From Vacuolonema iberomarrocanum LEGE 07170 (lineage in GTDB: Bacteria; Cyanobacteriota; Cyanobacteriia; Elainellales; Elainellaceae), in assembly GCA_015207365.1 (NCBI GenBank), contig JADEXA010000054.1:1-50933 (forward strand): 50,933 nt of DNA. Reading direction: 5' to 3'. The position numbers and the translations under genes are program-made. Below are positions 42,093-50,933 of this stretch, in pieces (the stretch's first letter is position 1; each line of letters begins with the position of its first letter). The notes beneath the pieces were generated by a model, which worked only from the letters and a program-made list of their open reading frames with translations, was not told where the DNA came from and made no database searches.

Positions 42093-42934
42093 GCTCGCCA
42101 TAACGGTTTTTTTGCCTAAGCGCATAGCGCTATATCAGGAGCCGTCTGTCGGTTGTTGTGCCCGTGATCGTTCAGAGCGATCTTTACGGTGTAGTTCTAC
42201 GGCGTCAGGCGGCGTCTTTGTGCGAGGCAATCGGTGCGAGCGATGCTGCAAGGCAGACAAGTCTGTATTCAAGCTTGACTGTCCAAAACTGACTCCGTAT
42301 GCAAAAAGAGTCAACATAAAAAGTATCCAAATTAACGATTTACTAAGTTTGCCTAGTTTTATCTTACCTCAGAGCAAGATGCGGGCACTCCGCCGGGCAG
42401 GCGATCGCCCGTGTATTTGCGCTCACCCATTTGGGCTAATCCATGTTGGGCTTGTGTTTTCACGGTTCTCTTCCGTGCGTTCACCTTCAAGCTCGCCAGG
42501 AATCTACTTGGAAACATCCGGAAGAAAGATAAAAAAAGAACGAAGTAAACCGTAGATTTAGGTAAATGGACTGAGTTCCCTAACAGCAATCCTTGTAACT
42601 ATGAACAATGGTTTACAGTAATTGTCTCGGGTACGCGCATTGAGATTCAGAAACCAAGGGTTTTATTGCAGAGCTTCTAAAAGCTGACTGAACATCGCGT
42701 CAGGGGTTTTGAATTCCCCAAACGTTGATCTGTCTTCAGCCAGACCTGTCATGGATAGTGTTCAACGATGGACAATGTTCAGCTACAGGACTCTCATTGC
42801 TGTCTCTCTTTGAGAATATTGAAACACTTGGTTGCCTAAGAGCAAGGTCTCAAAACGTCATCTCAGGAACGTCTCTTAGGACGATTTGAGTTTGGTGTCT
42901 TGCTCGTTCTCGTGTCAAATACTGAACCCCAGTT
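42093..42934. other. 842-bp gap before the adenylation-acyltransferase gene
   Basis: No convincing gene is present; the frames of 60-160 codons here lack motifs and ribosome-binding sites. A lone element end, CCTAAGCGCATAGCGCTATA (about 42116-42135), resembles the TATAGC termini of the palindromic elements. The last 150 bp probably hold the promoter for the gene at 42935. No clear Shine-Dalgarno precedes that ATG (CCCCAGTT). Confidence 0.4.
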
Positions 42935-45661
42935 ATGGACTTTCTAACTAGACAGAGTCTGAGTTCCTTCGTTGCCACTTTCTTTGAACGTAACCCCCAT
43001 TCGATCGCCCTGGTCTGCGGCGATCGCCAGCTGACCTATCGAGAATTAGACCAGCGTTCCAATCAACTCGCGAATTATTTTGACGGCATCGATCTTGCGC
43101 CGGGTGCCCTAATTGGGGTGTATTTCGAACGGTCCATTGAGCTGGTGGTTGCTATTCTTGCCATCCTCAAATCGGGGCGCGTTTATGTTCCCCTTGACCC
43201 TCACTATCCGAGCGATCGCATCAACTTCATCGCGCAGGAAACCCAACTGTCCGTTTTGCTAACAACGCAGCCATTGCAAGGGCAGTTGCCCAAGCTGCCG
43301 ATGACGAAGATCCTTTGTCTGGATGCGGCCTGGGCTGAGATTGCGGCTGACGCACCGACGCGGCACCCTCGCCAGGATGAGCGGATACCCGAAGGGTTGG
43401 CCTATGTGATGTACACCTCGGGTTCAACAGGCAAACCCAAAGGGGTCAAAATGCCCTGCCCTAATGTTGTGCGCTATATCACCGCCCTGGCTCAAGTGGT
43501 TCCGGTCGATGCCAGCGACATTTACCTGCATGTTGCCTCCTTTTCCTTTTCCTCGTCGGTGCGACAGCTCCTGTTGCCCTTGTCTGTGGGCGCAACGCTG
43601 GTGCTGGCAACGCGCGAGCAAATCAAAAACCCTCTGCACTTGCTGCAACTCATGCAGCACCAGCGGGTGACAGTATCCGATGGCGTGCCCTCGATCTGGC
43701 GCATTGCCTTGCAGTTGATCAATGACTCGGCTGAGGAGCGGTTGCGGGCGTCTGATCTGTCCCTTCGAACCATCATTTTGTCGGGGGATCTGACACCGGT
43801 TGTGCTGCTGAAAAATCTGCGCCAGTTTTTTGGCGATCGCACCCGCTTTTTCAATGTGTATGGGCAAACCGAGACGATTGGGAACTTAGCCTACGCCATT
43901 CCATCCGATTTTGACCCGGATCATGGCTATGTGCCGGTTGGCTATCCCTACCCCCACAACCAGGCCTATATCCTGGACACATCCCTGAACCCCGTACGCG
44001 ATGATGACGTTGGTGAACTGTACATGGCCGGGGGATGCTTGGCTGACGGATACCTGAACCGGGATGATCTCACCGCCAAAACCTTTATTGATCAGCCCTG
44101 GGCGGATGGCCCATCGCGTATTTTCAATACAGGAGATGTGGCGCGTCGCCATCCAGATGGCTGCATTGAGCTGCTGGGGCGCACCGATTTCCAGGTCAAA
44201 ATTCGCGGCATGCGTGTTGAACTCGATGAGATTGCTGTGACACTGGAGCAGCATCCGGCGGTCAAAGCGGCGGCGGCGGCGGCGCACGACTCACCGACGG
44301 GAGAAAAGGTCGTGGTGGGTTATGTTGTCCCTCATTCTCCAAAAGCCGATGGAAAGCAGTGGCAGCATGAGCTACGGCAGTACCTGGGTGAGCAGTTGCC
44401 GGACTACATGGTTCCAGCGCTGTTTGTGGAGCTGGAGGAATTGCCTAAAACCCCATCGGGCAAGCTCAATCGTCGGGCATTAGCCAAGCCTGCCGCCCTG
44501 GATGGGCAACCTGTGACCGATATCCGCGCCGATAGCCCAATTCAGGCTATTTTCTGCAAGGCCTTTCATCTCCGTGGGGTGAATCCCGACGAGACATTCA
44601 TCACCTTGGGAGGCCATTCCTTGCTCTATGTGCAGTTTTCCATTGAGCTGGAGCGCTACCTGGGCTATGTCCCGCTGCATTGGGAAACCCTGACCGTTGC
44701 CGAATTGGAGCAACAAACCCAACAGAAAGATAGGCATCCTCGGATCGAAACCAATATTGTTTTGAGGGCAATGGCGATTTGTGGCATTGTGGCCAACCAC
44801 GCGGAGCTGTTGCCGTTACGCATGATCCAGGGTGGCGCGGTACTGCTGCTGTTCATTGCCGGGTTGAACTTTGCGCGATTTCAGAGCAACAACCTATTTC
44901 GGGGACGGCAAAAGCAAATTGTTGTCACCTTGCTGACGGGGCTGGTCATTCCCTACCTATTGCTCGAATCCTTTTTTCAGGTTTATTCTCAGGACTTCAA
45001 TCCCAGTTCGTTGTTGTTCTTTAGCAACTTTATTGGCCCTGAAGTGATGACCATGTTTCTTCAGGTCTGGTTCATTCAGCTATTTGTGCAGTGCGTCGTG
45101 ATTATGCTGCTGCTGTTCAGCCTGCGACCGATCCGGCAACTGGCTCAGGAAAATACTTGGGGATTCTCCTTAGGGTTGGTGGGTATTACCAATCTCATGG
45201 CGTTTGTTGGCCCAACCCTTTGGGATACGGCTGATTTGTATCACCGTGTTCCCCATATGCTGATGTGGTTATTCTTGCTGGGGTGGACGGCGAACTTCAC
45301 CCGGACGAGGATGCAGCGAGTTGTGCTGACGATTCTCTTTGTTGTCTCGGTGCTGACGGTTCGAGAATTGATTACGTCAGAAATTTCCTGGCTATTGATG
45401 GGTGGCACACTGATGATTTGGGTCAAGTATCTGGTGCTGCCAAAACCGTTGGTGCTGCCGGTGCAAATGGTTGGCGCTGCGTCTTACTACATCTATCTCA
45501 CCCATGTTGGGTTCTTTAGTGTGGCGAATAAGATCGGACTGACGCACCCCGCGATTCATTGGGTCTTTGGCATTGTGGGAGGCGTGGCTTTCTGGTGGGT
45601 GATGCAAACCCTACAAAACTGGGGAAGAGCACGGCCTAAACTGGGTCTCAAATTGAGTTAA
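42935..45661 (+). CDS. Adenylation domain - carrier domain - membrane acyltransferase fusion
   Basis: The 908-residue protein has three parts. Residues about 10-515 are an NRPS-type adenylation domain: YVMYTSGSTGKPKG, VYGQTET, FNTGDVARRHPDGCIELLGR, VKIRGMRVELDE and KTPSGKLNR. Residues about 530-600 are a carrier with the phosphopantetheine Ser562 in TLGGHSL. Residues about 610-905 form roughly ten hydrophobic helices with the acyltransferase-3-like start LRAMAICGIVANHAE, whose His is a candidate catalytic residue, and YYIYLTHVGFFSVA near the end. The protein should activate an acid, tether it and hand it to an acceptor at the membrane without a release domain. The Asp that binds the substrate amine is Ser by my alignment. 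The acceptor is unknown; two membrane glycosyltransferases lie convergently downstream. Confidence 0.88.
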   Translation: MDFLTRQSLSSFVATFFERNPHSIALVCGDRQLTYRELDQRSNQLANYFDGIDLAPGALIGVYFERSIELVVAILAILKSGRVYVPLDPHYPSDRINFIAQETQLSVLLTTQPLQGQLPKLPMTKILCLDAAWAEIAADAPTRHPRQDERIPEGLAYVMYTSGSTGKPKGVKMPCPNVVRYITALAQVVPVDASDIYLHVASFSFSSSVRQLLLPLSVGATLVLATREQIKNPLHLLQLMQHQRVTVSDGVPSIWRIALQLINDSAEERLRASDLSLRTIILSGDLTPVVLLKNLRQFFGDRTRFFNVYGQTETIGNLAYAIPSDFDPDHGYVPVGYPYPHNQAYILDTSLNPVRDDDVGELYMAGGCLADGYLNRDDLTAKTFIDQPWADGPSRIFNTGDVARRHPDGCIELLGRTDFQVKIRGMRVELDEIAVTLEQHPAVKAAAAAAHDSPTGEKVVVGYVVPHSPKADGKQWQHELRQYLGEQLPDYMVPALFVELEELPKTPSGKLNRRALAKPAALDGQPVTDIRADSPIQAIFCKAFHLRGVNPDETFITLGGHSLLYVQFSIELERYLGYVPLHWETLTVAELEQQTQQKDRHPRIETNIVLRAMAICGIVANHAELLPLRMIQGGAVLLLFIAGLNFARFQSNNLFRGRQKQIVVTLLTGLVIPYLLLESFFQVYSQDFNPSSLLFFSNFIGPEVMTMFLQVWFIQLFVQCVVIMLLLFSLRPIRQLAQENTWGFSLGLVGITNLMAFVGPTLWDTADLYHRVPHMLMWLFLLGWTANFTRTRMQRVVLTILFVVSVLTVRELITSEISWLLMGGTLMIWVKYLVLPKPLVLPVQMVGAASYYIYLTHVGFFSVANKIGLTHPAIHWVFGIVGGVAFWWVMQTLQNWGRARPKLGLKLS

Positions 45662-45683
45662 ACGCAGGCTACCTGCCGATTAT

Positions 45684-47402
45684 TTAACTCTGGTTTTCTG
45701 GTTTTTGTCCTGTACTTAGAGAATTGGCATAGCTTTCTGACGCTTGCGATGGGCAGTTGGGGTCTATTTGCCAAACGGCGAGGGAGATCTCGGCGGCATG
45801 GAGGCGATCGGGCGCGTAGGCGGGCTGAAGAGTCCAGCCTGGGCGATCGCCCAACACCGCCTCCAATTCTGGCGATGGATTAAAGAGAAACGTTGTTGCC
45901 TGACAGGAGAGCGGTTGGGTACGGAGGCGGTCGGCGGTCGGGGAGGCAATACCCGATGCTTCCAAGATATGAATGGCGACGGTTGGTTCTAGCGCTTGGC
46001 TGAGGGAAATCAGGTCGTAGACTTCGGTCGGTTCCGCGAAGACTTGTGGGTTGGGGGCGCGGTTGATGGCAGCGGCGATCGCCGGATTGTTGATGTTGCG
46101 CGACTTGAGATAGCGGGGCGATCGCTGCAGATTGCCCAGGGCACAAACCAGGCTCAGCCCCAGCAACCCGGTGACCAGCCACAAGCGCCATGGGCGTCGC
46201 TGGTGAGTGCGGAGCCATCCCGTTGGCTTCCAGGCGGCAAAGGCGGCAATTAACAACACGATTGCCAAATGTGCCGGAATCCAGTAACGCGGAGCCGTAG
46301 AGCGCCGTCCGCCCAGCGCTGCATCGGCGATCGCTAACAGCACCGGAATCGGCAACCCCAAGGCCAGAATCCAGCCCCAAATCCGCCAGGATGTTCGCTG
46401 CATCAGCCGCAGCAGCATTCCCTTAAAAACCAGAAGTAGCCCAAACGAGGTGAGAATTTGCAGCGTGGAAGGGAGGGTTCCCAGGGGTGCAACGGGGACA
46501 TCGAATACCGGAATGCTGATGCTATAGAGCCAGATCCCGATGCGATCGACCAAGCCCATGGGCAGTTGCATCCAGGCGGTATTGCTTTGCAGGGTGTCCC
46601 ACTGGCTGCCGATGACGATGAGCCAGGGGAGAAACGCAAGGATGCTGAAAGCGATCGCCCCCCAAACCGCTTTGATTGAAAATGTGTCTGGCTTCCGATA
46701 GATGTTTTTGGACCCACGTTCGGCAAGGGTCAGGTAAAGGCCCTGGCTGATGACGAGCGGAAGCGAGAGCAAGGAGGTGTACAGAGTCAGGGTGAGGGTC
46801 AGGCCATAGCTTACCCACAGTAAAAGATTCCGCGTTTTCCACGCCCGCATGAGCAGACTGCCTGACAACACCAGCAGGAATAGCCAGAGGCTGTAGGGAC
46901 GCGCTTCCTGGGCATAGGAAATGAACAGCGGTGAAATGGCGAGAAGGCTAACGGCGATGCTGCCTGCAAGGAAAGAGTGCAGCCATTCCCAGCACAACCA
47001 GAACAGCATGGGCAGGGTCAGCAGGCTCAGCAGTACCGAAAGTAAGCGTAGGGTGGTGGGCGATGGCCCGAAAAGCGCTGCCCATTCCCGTGTCAATAGA
47101 AAATAGAGCGGGGCATGTTCGGGGCTTTGCACCAGGGCGTTGAGGGTGGTGATGCGATCGCGATCGCTCGGGGCTTCCACAAACTGCCACAACTCGGTGG
47201 GCGATCGAGGACGACCATCCGCCAAGGCTGCCACGACCTCGGTCTGGGTGTAGCCCCGCACCCGCACCGCTGTGGCCACTTCATCCACCCAAAAAATGCC
47301 CGATTCCAGATTGACAAAGCGTAAGCCGATCCCCACTAACAGCAGTCCGCCCAGCAGCCAGGGGAGGACACGCTTGATAGGGAGGGATTTGAGGTGGAGC
47401 AT
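45684..47402 (-). CDS. GT39-like membrane glycosyltransferase (paralogue 1)
   Basis: The 572-residue polytopic protein has about 11-12 hydrophobic helices and the GT-C type first loop with the catalytic-type Asp in FWVDEVATAVRVRGYTQTEV, followed by SPEHAPLYFLLTREWAALFG and the Asp/Glu-containing SYAQEARPYSLW. Such enzymes transfer a sugar from a polyprenyl-phosphate donor to a protein, lipid or glycan on the outer face of the membrane. It is a clear paralogue of the next gene upstream (47500-49134), same strand, 97-bp gap. It is convergent with the acyltransferase fusion (stop codons 22 bp apart). Sugar and acceptor are unknown. Confidence 0.85.
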   Translation of the reverse strand: MLHLKSLPIKRVLPWLLGGLLLVGIGLRFVNLESGIFWVDEVATAVRVRGYTQTEVVAALADGRPRSPTELWQFVEAPSDRDRITTLNALVQSPEHAPLYFLLTREWAALFGPSPTTLRLLSVLLSLLTLPMLFWLCWEWLHSFLAGSIAVSLLAISPLFISYAQEARPYSLWLFLLVLSGSLLMRAWKTRNLLLWVSYGLTLTLTLYTSLLSLPLVISQGLYLTLAERGSKNIYRKPDTFSIKAVWGAIAFSILAFLPWLIVIGSQWDTLQSNTAWMQLPMGLVDRIGIWLYSISIPVFDVPVAPLGTLPSTLQILTSFGLLLVFKGMLLRLMQRTSWRIWGWILALGLPIPVLLAIADAALGGRRSTAPRYWIPAHLAIVLLIAAFAAWKPTGWLRTHQRRPWRLWLVTGLLGLSLVCALGNLQRSPRYLKSRNINNPAIAAAINRAPNPQVFAEPTEVYDLISLSQALEPTVAIHILEASGIASPTADRLRTQPLSCQATTFLFNPSPELEAVLGDRPGWTLQPAYAPDRLHAAEISLAVWQIDPNCPSQASESYANSLSTGQKPENQS

Positions 47403-47499
47403 GGGGGCGTCGAGGTTTGCGCGGGGGCTTGTGGGATAGTTGGATGAATACGTGACCTGTCACATCCTAGACGGGGCTAGCGGGACGCAACTCAAAAAC

Positions 47500-49134
47500 C
47501 TACTTACCCTGCTTCACCTGCCACAGCGAAAGATAGGTATCATCTTTGACCAGAAGTTTGGGCCTGTAGGCTTCCTGGAGGTGGATGGGCAGGCTTTTAG
47601 TGAGGCGATCGCGCTCCGATGCGGTCGGATTTAGCAGGAAGACCGATTTATGGGTCAGTGCCTCAGGAATGGCAGACGGCAGCTTGCCGCTAGGGAGAAT
47701 GTAAAGGGTGACGGTGTCGTCTAGGGTATAGCTCAGGGAAAGAGCATCGAATGCCTGGGAGGTGGGAATGAGAAGCAGGGGATCTGAAGCGGTATTGAGC
47801 ACCTGGGCGATCGCCGGATTTTCGATATTTCGTGCTTTCTGGTAGTTGTGCGATCGCCCCAACCCGAGCCCACCGGAGAGCAGACAAAGCAACAACAGCC
47901 CGGTGATGAGCCAGCCCGTCGAGCGGGGACGGGTTGCCAGACGCTGGGCCAGGAACCAGCCCAGCATAACAATCAGCGCGATTTGGGTGGGAAATAGGTA
48001 GCGGGAATTGGCCGAAACCTGCCCACCACACAGCCCATCCAACAGAATCAAAACCAGTGGTGTGGGGAGTGCTAGGGCTAGGAGCAAGCCCCACTGGGCA
48101 AACAGGGTGCGCCGTAGGAACGCCCCCATGGCCCAACCCATGACGGCCAAGACAGACGCGGCGATGATTCCCTGCAAAGCTCCCAGCAGGCTGGGAAAGG
48201 ACGCAATGGGGACATCGAAGACCAGGATGGCAAAGCTGTAAAGCCAAATAGCTAGTTTGATAGGAAGGCTAAGGGGCGATCGCGCCCATGCGGTGTTGGC
48301 TTCTAGCAAGCCCCAGTTCTGCACCATGACCCAGATCCACGGGACAAAGGCCAGGATGCCAAGCCCCAAGGCCAGCAGAAAGGGGCGGATATGCGACGTC
48401 GGGTCTCCACGACTCCGAATCCAGGCGTAGAGGCTATGCCCGACCAAAACCGGGGCGGAGAGCAACGAGGTATAGAGCATTAGGGCAACGGTGGCTGCGT
48501 AGCCCAGCCATGCACTCCAAGTGTGGCGCCGCCATGCCCATGCCAGCATGTGGCATCCCCCGACCAGCACCAGTGCCCACAGGCTGTAGGGGCGAGCTTC
48601 TTTAGAGTAGGCGATGAGGTAGGGGGAAATGGCTGCGAGCCCAACAGTCCATAGGGCAACCTGGGGATGGGGAAACAGACGACGGCATAACCCATAGAGC
48701 GCAGGTAGAAGCAGCAATCCCAGCACGGCGGAAAAGCTGCGAAGGGCAACGATGGAGTTGCCAAAGAGCTGCATCCACAAACGTGCGCCCAAAAAGTAGA
48801 GGGGGGCATGTTCGGGGCTTTGGCGAAGAGCATTCAAGGTATCGCCCCAGGTACGCTCGGGCGGCAACTGCTGGTAGCGCTGTAGGAGCTTGGGCGATCG
48901 CGCTCCCCCATCTGCCAGCTCTGCCATCATCTCGCTACGGGAATAGCCCGATACCCGTGTTGCGGTCGCGACCTCATCGACCCAAAACACGGGTTCTGAC
49001 AAATGGCTGACCCGAAAGCCTATGCCCAGACCGATCAACGCTCCAACGATAATCAGACTCAGATGGTAGGACGCTATTGCCTTTGAGCTGCCAGATAAGA
49101 GTGAAGCGAAGGTAGGCGTTGCATCCTGGGGCAT
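47500..49134 (-). CDS. GT39-like membrane glycosyltransferase (paralogue 2)
   Basis: This is the tandem paralogue of the preceding entry. I chose ATG 49134 (MPQDATPTFA; 544 residues) over the upstream GTG 49194, because the first helix then starts at a similar distance as in paralogue 1. It has PVFWVDEVATATRVSGYSRSE with the conserved Asp-Glu, SPEHAPLYFLGARLWMQLFG, and AYSKEARPYSLWAL. The two proteins share motif order throughout (also ARNIENPAIAQVL against SRNINNPAIAAAI). It probably heads a two-gene operon. The lumenal C-terminal domain may define the acceptor. Confidence 0.85.
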   Translation of the reverse strand: MPQDATPTFASLLSGSSKAIASYHLSLIIVGALIGLGIGFRVSHLSEPVFWVDEVATATRVSGYSRSEMMAELADGGARSPKLLQRYQQLPPERTWGDTLNALRQSPEHAPLYFLGARLWMQLFGNSIVALRSFSAVLGLLLLPALYGLCRRLFPHPQVALWTVGLAAISPYLIAYSKEARPYSLWALVLVGGCHMLAWAWRRHTWSAWLGYAATVALMLYTSLLSAPVLVGHSLYAWIRSRGDPTSHIRPFLLALGLGILAFVPWIWVMVQNWGLLEANTAWARSPLSLPIKLAIWLYSFAILVFDVPIASFPSLLGALQGIIAASVLAVMGWAMGAFLRRTLFAQWGLLLALALPTPLVLILLDGLCGGQVSANSRYLFPTQIALIVMLGWFLAQRLATRPRSTGWLITGLLLLCLLSGGLGLGRSHNYQKARNIENPAIAQVLNTASDPLLLIPTSQAFDALSLSYTLDDTVTLYILPSGKLPSAIPEALTHKSVFLLNPTASERDRLTKSLPIHLQEAYRPKLLVKDDTYLSLWQVKQGK

Positions 49135-49194
49135 GGCGATCGCAAGAACCAATATCAATCGGCACAGTAGCACAGTCCAAATCGCGCTGGACAC

Positions 49195-49540
49195 AGCCGA
49201 TCAGACACATAGAGGAAATAAATATCATTAGGGTCGATGCCCAGATCCTGGAGTTTAGCCGCAAGCTTCGAGCAATCGTTGCACCATACCGTACCGTTGT
49301 AATGCGACAAACTTATTATCCCAAGACGGCTAAGGAAAGCATTTAGGACAACAAGCTTGTCAAGCAGGTGCTCTGCAATACCAGAGGGATGTGTTGTGTT
49401 TAGAGGGTAGATCAAGCAAAACTTTATATGCTCTCTAGGTCAAGCTAGTTAGCGCGTATTTTCGACTAAAAGTTAAGTTTTCTTTGCCCGAAATTTTGCA
49501 AGGCTATGATGGAGCGGTTTCTTAACCTGGAGGTTTGGCG
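49195..49540. other. 346-bp gap between the glycosyltransferase and DUF262 genes
   Basis: The region becomes AT-rich. A minus-strand frame (49155-49415) overlaps the N-terminal codons of the glycosyltransferase and includes a WCNDC motif, but it lacks a ribosome-binding site. The plus-strand gene has a clear GGAGG (49529-49533) seven bases before ATG 49541. No promoter was identified with confidence. Confidence 0.4.
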
Positions 49541-50833
49541 ATGAGTTTTTCCATGCAACTGCCACAACCACAAACAATTACTTTCTCTAGTTTGGTAACT
49601 TCAATTGAGCAAGGACAGATTAAGATCCCTCAATTCCAAAGAGATTTTGTGTGGACTATGCAGAGATCAGCAGGTCTGATAGACAGCATTATCAAAGGTT
49701 ATCCTATTGGAACTTTTATATTCTGGAGGACAAAAGAGCAGCTTCGATCAGTAAAAAATATTGGGCACCAAGAACTACCAGAACCAGTCAAAGGTGAATT
49801 TGTTGATTATGTTCTGGATGGCCAACAAAGATTAACAAGCCTCTTTGCCAGCTTAAAGGGAGTCAAGCTAATAAGAGACAACGGCAAAACTGATGATTTT
49901 GCGAGAATATTTATTGACTTAGACGCTAAAGAGTCAGATCAAATTGTAATTACTGATATAGAAGGTAAAGATTCGCAGAACCTGATCAGCATACTCGACT
50001 TGCTCATCGGCAACTTCATGACCTTGGCGTCATATCCACAAGAATATCATGCCAAGCTTAATACCTATAAGAATAGAATTGAAAGCTATCAGTACTCAAT
50101 AATTCAGGTTAAAGATGCTCCTATTGATATAGCAACAGAAATTTTCACAAGAATCAACGTTGGAGGAAAGTCTTTATCTCTATTTGAAATAATGGTAGCA
50201 AAGACATTTGATCATGACAGAAAATTTGATTTGTCAGAGAAGTTTCAAGAACTATTAGAAAATCTAAAACCTTTGAACTATGAGACAATATCTGATGCAA
50301 CAGTATTGCAAACCGTTTCGATTATATTGTCAAAAGAGTGCAAAAGGCAGGCAATATTGAAGCTTGGCAAAGATGATTTTATTAATACTTGGGAAAGAGC
50401 TAAAGATTCTATAGAGCGCACTGTTGAATATTTTAGAAATTGCTATCGTATTCCAGTATCTCAATTACTACCTTACAATGCTTTAATTCCCCCTTTCTCT
50501 TACTTCTTTTTTCATCATCCTGATAAGCCCACAGGCAAGCAAAAAGAATTCCTTGAAGATTTTTTTTGGAGATGCTCCTTGTCGGGACGCTATTCATCTG
50601 CTGTAGAAAGCAAATTAGCTCAAGATATAAAAAGGATAGATCAAATTCTTGCTGAAGAGCTGCCAAGGTATGACTGGTCAGTGGACACTTCAGAGCAATT
50701 TATTACTGATAATGGTTGGTTCAGTGCAGCTAGAAGTTACATAAAAGCAATCTTATGTATATATGCTTATGAACAACCAAAATCTTTTAATGATAATTCA
50801 ATCGTTAATATAGCAATCCGTTTTGATTTTTGA
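49541..50833 (+). CDS. DUF262 (ParB/GmrS-like) protein
   Basis: The 430-residue protein begins at ATG 49541 with GGAGG seven bases upstream. The N-terminal DUF262 domain has IPQFQRDFVWTMQRSAGLIDSI... (PxFQRxFVW), YPIGTFIFW, and DGQQRLTSLFASL with the DGQQR catalytic-type motif of ParB-like NTPases. A helical middle part includes FTRINVGGKSLSLFEIMVAK. DUF262 occurs in GmrSD-type modification-dependent restriction systems and other phage-defence proteins; here the C-terminal DUF1524 HNH nuclease is absent, so it may be a DUF262-only variant or need a partner beyond the window. The AT-rich composition contrasts with its neighbours and suggests transfer. Confidence 0.9.
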   Translation: MSFSMQLPQPQTITFSSLVTSIEQGQIKIPQFQRDFVWTMQRSAGLIDSIIKGYPIGTFIFWRTKEQLRSVKNIGHQELPEPVKGEFVDYVLDGQQRLTSLFASLKGVKLIRDNGKTDDFARIFIDLDAKESDQIVITDIEGKDSQNLISILDLLIGNFMTLASYPQEYHAKLNTYKNRIESYQYSIIQVKDAPIDIATEIFTRINVGGKSLSLFEIMVAKTFDHDRKFDLSEKFQELLENLKPLNYETISDATVLQTVSIILSKECKRQAILKLGKDDFINTWERAKDSIERTVEYFRNCYRIPVSQLLPYNALIPPFSYFFFHHPDKPTGKQKEFLEDFFWRCSLSGRYSSAVESKLAQDIKRIDQILAEELPRYDWSVDTSEQFITDNGWFSAARSYIKAILCIYAYEQPKSFNDNSIVNIAIRFDF

Positions 50834-50933
50834 AGGGAGTAAGGGAAAATACAGAGGTCGAGTCGTATCCAGGTTACTTCGGTGGTCAATACCTCTTCCC
50901 AAACTGCAGTAGAAGAATTACAAGGATTCATTG

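Noticed and set aside
42073..42555. 160-codon plus-strand frame after the cNMP-fold gene
   Set aside because: It starts inside the terminator hairpin, is Cys/Arg/Ser-rich without motifs, and has no ribosome-binding site.
49155..49415. Minus-strand frame with a WCNDC motif resembling a thioredoxin/glutaredoxin active site
   Set aside because: It overlaps the N-terminal codons of the glycosyltransferase, lacks a ribosome-binding site, and the sequence around the motif does not fit the thioredoxin fold. At most it is a decayed remnant.

Overview
The window is a piece of a cyanobacterial chromosome. The evidence is the very frequent GCGATCGC (HIP1) octamer, the psbE-psbF-psbL-psbJ photosystem II cluster with ycf48 and membrane rubredoxin, a psb34-like gene, and ferredoxin-dependent assimilatory nitrate genes. 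Most genes look like moderately GC-rich native DNA. The stretch from about 31 to 34.5 kb and the last 1.4 kb are visibly richer in AT and behave like accessory DNA.

Layout. 1-7 kb (minus strand): nitrate assimilation in the transcription order nirA, nrtP, narB, narM-like (cut by the window edge). A candidate NtcA box lies upstream of nirA and an intrinsic terminator follows nrtP. 7.8-9.7 kb: a GH13_18-type sugar phosphorylase. 10.7-12.7 kb: an RTX-type protein with three 152-residue tandem repeats. 12.9-18 kb (minus): psbJ, psbL, psbF, psbE, ycf48, rubA, lspA, bioY and rnz. 18.7-24.7 kb (plus): a SpoIID/LytB-like protein, a parvulin-like isomerase, a type I secretion ABC transporter with a degenerate C39 domain, and a dual-specificity phosphatase with an unusual N-terminal domain. 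24.8-29.9 kb (minus): a Cache-HAMP-PAS receptor with no output domain, glutaminase, a ParA/MinD-like ATPase with an altered P-loop, and a ferritin-like diiron protein.

30-34.5 kb is a small accessory region: a LysR regulator, a divergent monooxygenase-like gene with an in-frame TGA, an NTF2-like secreted protein, an unrecognised 273-residue protein, a barstar gene with TGA at its conserved Trp codon, and a small gene with an in-frame TAG. 34.5-40.5 kb: a pentapeptide-repeat protein, a Ycf29-like response regulator, psb34, an aminotransferase, a Uma2 nuclease, tRNA-Thr, tRNA-Tyr and argD. 41.5-49.2 kb: a cyclic-nucleotide-binding-fold protein, a single-polypeptide adenylation/carrier/membrane-acyltransferase fusion, and two tandem GT39-like membrane glycosyltransferases. 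49.5-50.8 kb: a DUF262 protein.

Many intergenic gaps carry palindromic elements with very long, near-perfect hairpins. At least two related 97-bp copies show compensating changes in both arms. One element pair is nested, and one supplies the stop codon of the RTX gene. The most promising candidates for something undescribed are the adenylation-carrier-acyltransferase fusion with its glycosyltransferase neighbours, the laforin-like phosphatase architecture, the ParA/glutaminase/output-less receptor cluster, and the palindromic element families. All functional statements are read from sequence by eye; no database search was run.
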